From assembly GCA_020723405.1 (NCBI GenBank), contig DYIY01000016.1, forward strand, positions 18,753 through 82,752: 64,000 bases of DNA. The letters run 5' to 3'. Below, one piece after another: positions 63,573 to 64,000 of this stretch (its first letter is position 1; every line of letters begins with the position of its first letter). This stretch comes from Thiobacillus denitrificans. Its GTDB lineage: Bacteria; Pseudomonadota; Gammaproteobacteria; Burkholderiales; Thiobacillaceae. A program made the position numbers and the translations under genes. Below the pieces are notes generated by a model. The model was given only the letters and a program-made list of their open reading frames with translations, was not told the origin of the DNA and ran no database searches.

Positions 63573-64000
63573 TCAGCCTTCCTCGGGCAGGACTTCGATG
63601 GTGGCGTGCTGGAAGTGGGCCGCGTCGGCAAACTGGGCATGGCCCTGGGCATCGGTGCTGCCTTCCACGACCCGGCCATCTTCGAGGATGGCCCGGAAGC
63701 GCCGGCTGATCACCGGGTCGTCGGTGCCGTCCCAATAAAGGATGGGCTGTACGTGATGGTTGTCCGGGGGCAGGAAGGACAGGGCTTCCCGGTTGAGGAA
63801 GGTCGGCCCACTAAACGACTTCTTGCTCGCCTTCACCGTAATGGTCCCCGGGCACTGCACGGTGATGCCCCCATCGATGATGATGGACGCGCCCCCCTTC
63901 ACCGCGATCACAATGCGCTTGGCCCCGGCGAAATCCACCTGGGCATTGGCCGACACCAGGGTCAGGTCCTCTTTCGCCTGCACCTTCATGACATCGCTCT
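63573..64000 (-). CDS. Type VI secretion VgrG/Rhs-type spike protein, C-terminal part (5' end beyond the window)
   Basis: Only the last ~142 codons are present. The beta-helical DUF2345-type repeats of VgrG are clear (VMKVQAKEDLTLVSANAQ, GASIIIDGGITVQCPGTI), followed by a ~65-residue extension (HHVQPILYWDGTDD to the stop), probably the adaptor for the Tle3 effector encoded 5 nt downstream. VgrG tips the secreted spike and carries cargo effectors. The gene continues past 64000. Confidence 0.85.
   Translation of the reverse strand, partial: SDVMKVQAKEDLTLVSANAQVDFAGAKRIVIAVKGGASIIIDGGITVQCPGTITVKASKKSFSGPTFLNREALSFLPPDNHHVQPILYWDGTDDPVISRRFRAILEDGRVVEGSTDAQGHAQFADAAHFQHATIEVLPEEG

Overview
The window is high-GC bacterial chromosome with dense, mostly 4-nt-overlapping gene pairs. 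Gene content (glyQ/glyS pair, CCA-adding enzyme, aat plus bpt, thyA-folA, a large chemosensory locus, c-di-GMP proteins, a type VI secretion effector island) fits a betaproteobacterium, most likely Rhodocyclales (Azospira/Dechloromonas/Azoarcus-like). That placement is inferred from gene content alone. I saw no rRNA, tRNA or CRISPR array.

Layout. (1) 18-4858, minus: lytic transglycosylase, NDUFA9-like epimerase, cca and a Crp/Fnr regulator as one run. (2) 4941-5970, minus: two small envelope proteins, divergent from (3) an OmpR/EnvZ-type pair at 6069-8095. (4) 8425-18256, plus: glyQ-glyS, a diguanylate cyclase, gmhB, an acyltransferase, a fumarate reductase frdCAB of Wolinella type and a YgjP-like metallopeptidase. 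(5) 18366-19469: a soluble chemoreceptor with a zinc-binding CZB domain. (6) 41254 down to 19483, minus: a ~22-kb signalling locus with cheY, receptor, STAS protein, cheA (frameshifted by a 7-bp tandem duplication), receptor, cheW, cheR, cheD, cheB, a 1648-aa multi-PAS GGDEF-EAL-REC protein, a PhnD-like lipoprotein, two paralogous sensor kinases, a response regulator and a periplasmic binding protein. (7) 41489-48133, plus: a FixL/FixJ-like pair fused by overlap to aat and bpt, a hypothetical gene, a PilZ protein, thyA and folA. (8) 48140-48303: a MITE-like palindromic element, then two small hypotheticals. (9) 49026-58516: a sigma-54 regulator between a minus-strand redox operon (osmC, acyl-CoA-dehydrogenase-like flavoprotein, DUF302, rubredoxin, rubredoxin reductase) and a plus-strand cyanate module (ABC transporter and cynS). 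Both operons carry -24/-12 promoters, and related AT-rich palindromes surround the regulator gene. (10) 58517-64000, minus: the end of a vgrG, a Tle3-type phospholipase effector, its Tli3-type immunity gene, and a tandem second copy of the effector C-terminus plus immunity gene.

How it works together: the most distinctive parts are the sigma-54-linked cyanate/redox regulon (9), the chemosensory/c-di-GMP supercluster (6) and the tandem effector-immunity duplication (10). The possible new biology lies in (9): a flavoprotein without the usual acyl-CoA dehydrogenase glutamate, supplied with its own rubredoxin system and apparently co-regulated with cyanate uptake and breakdown.
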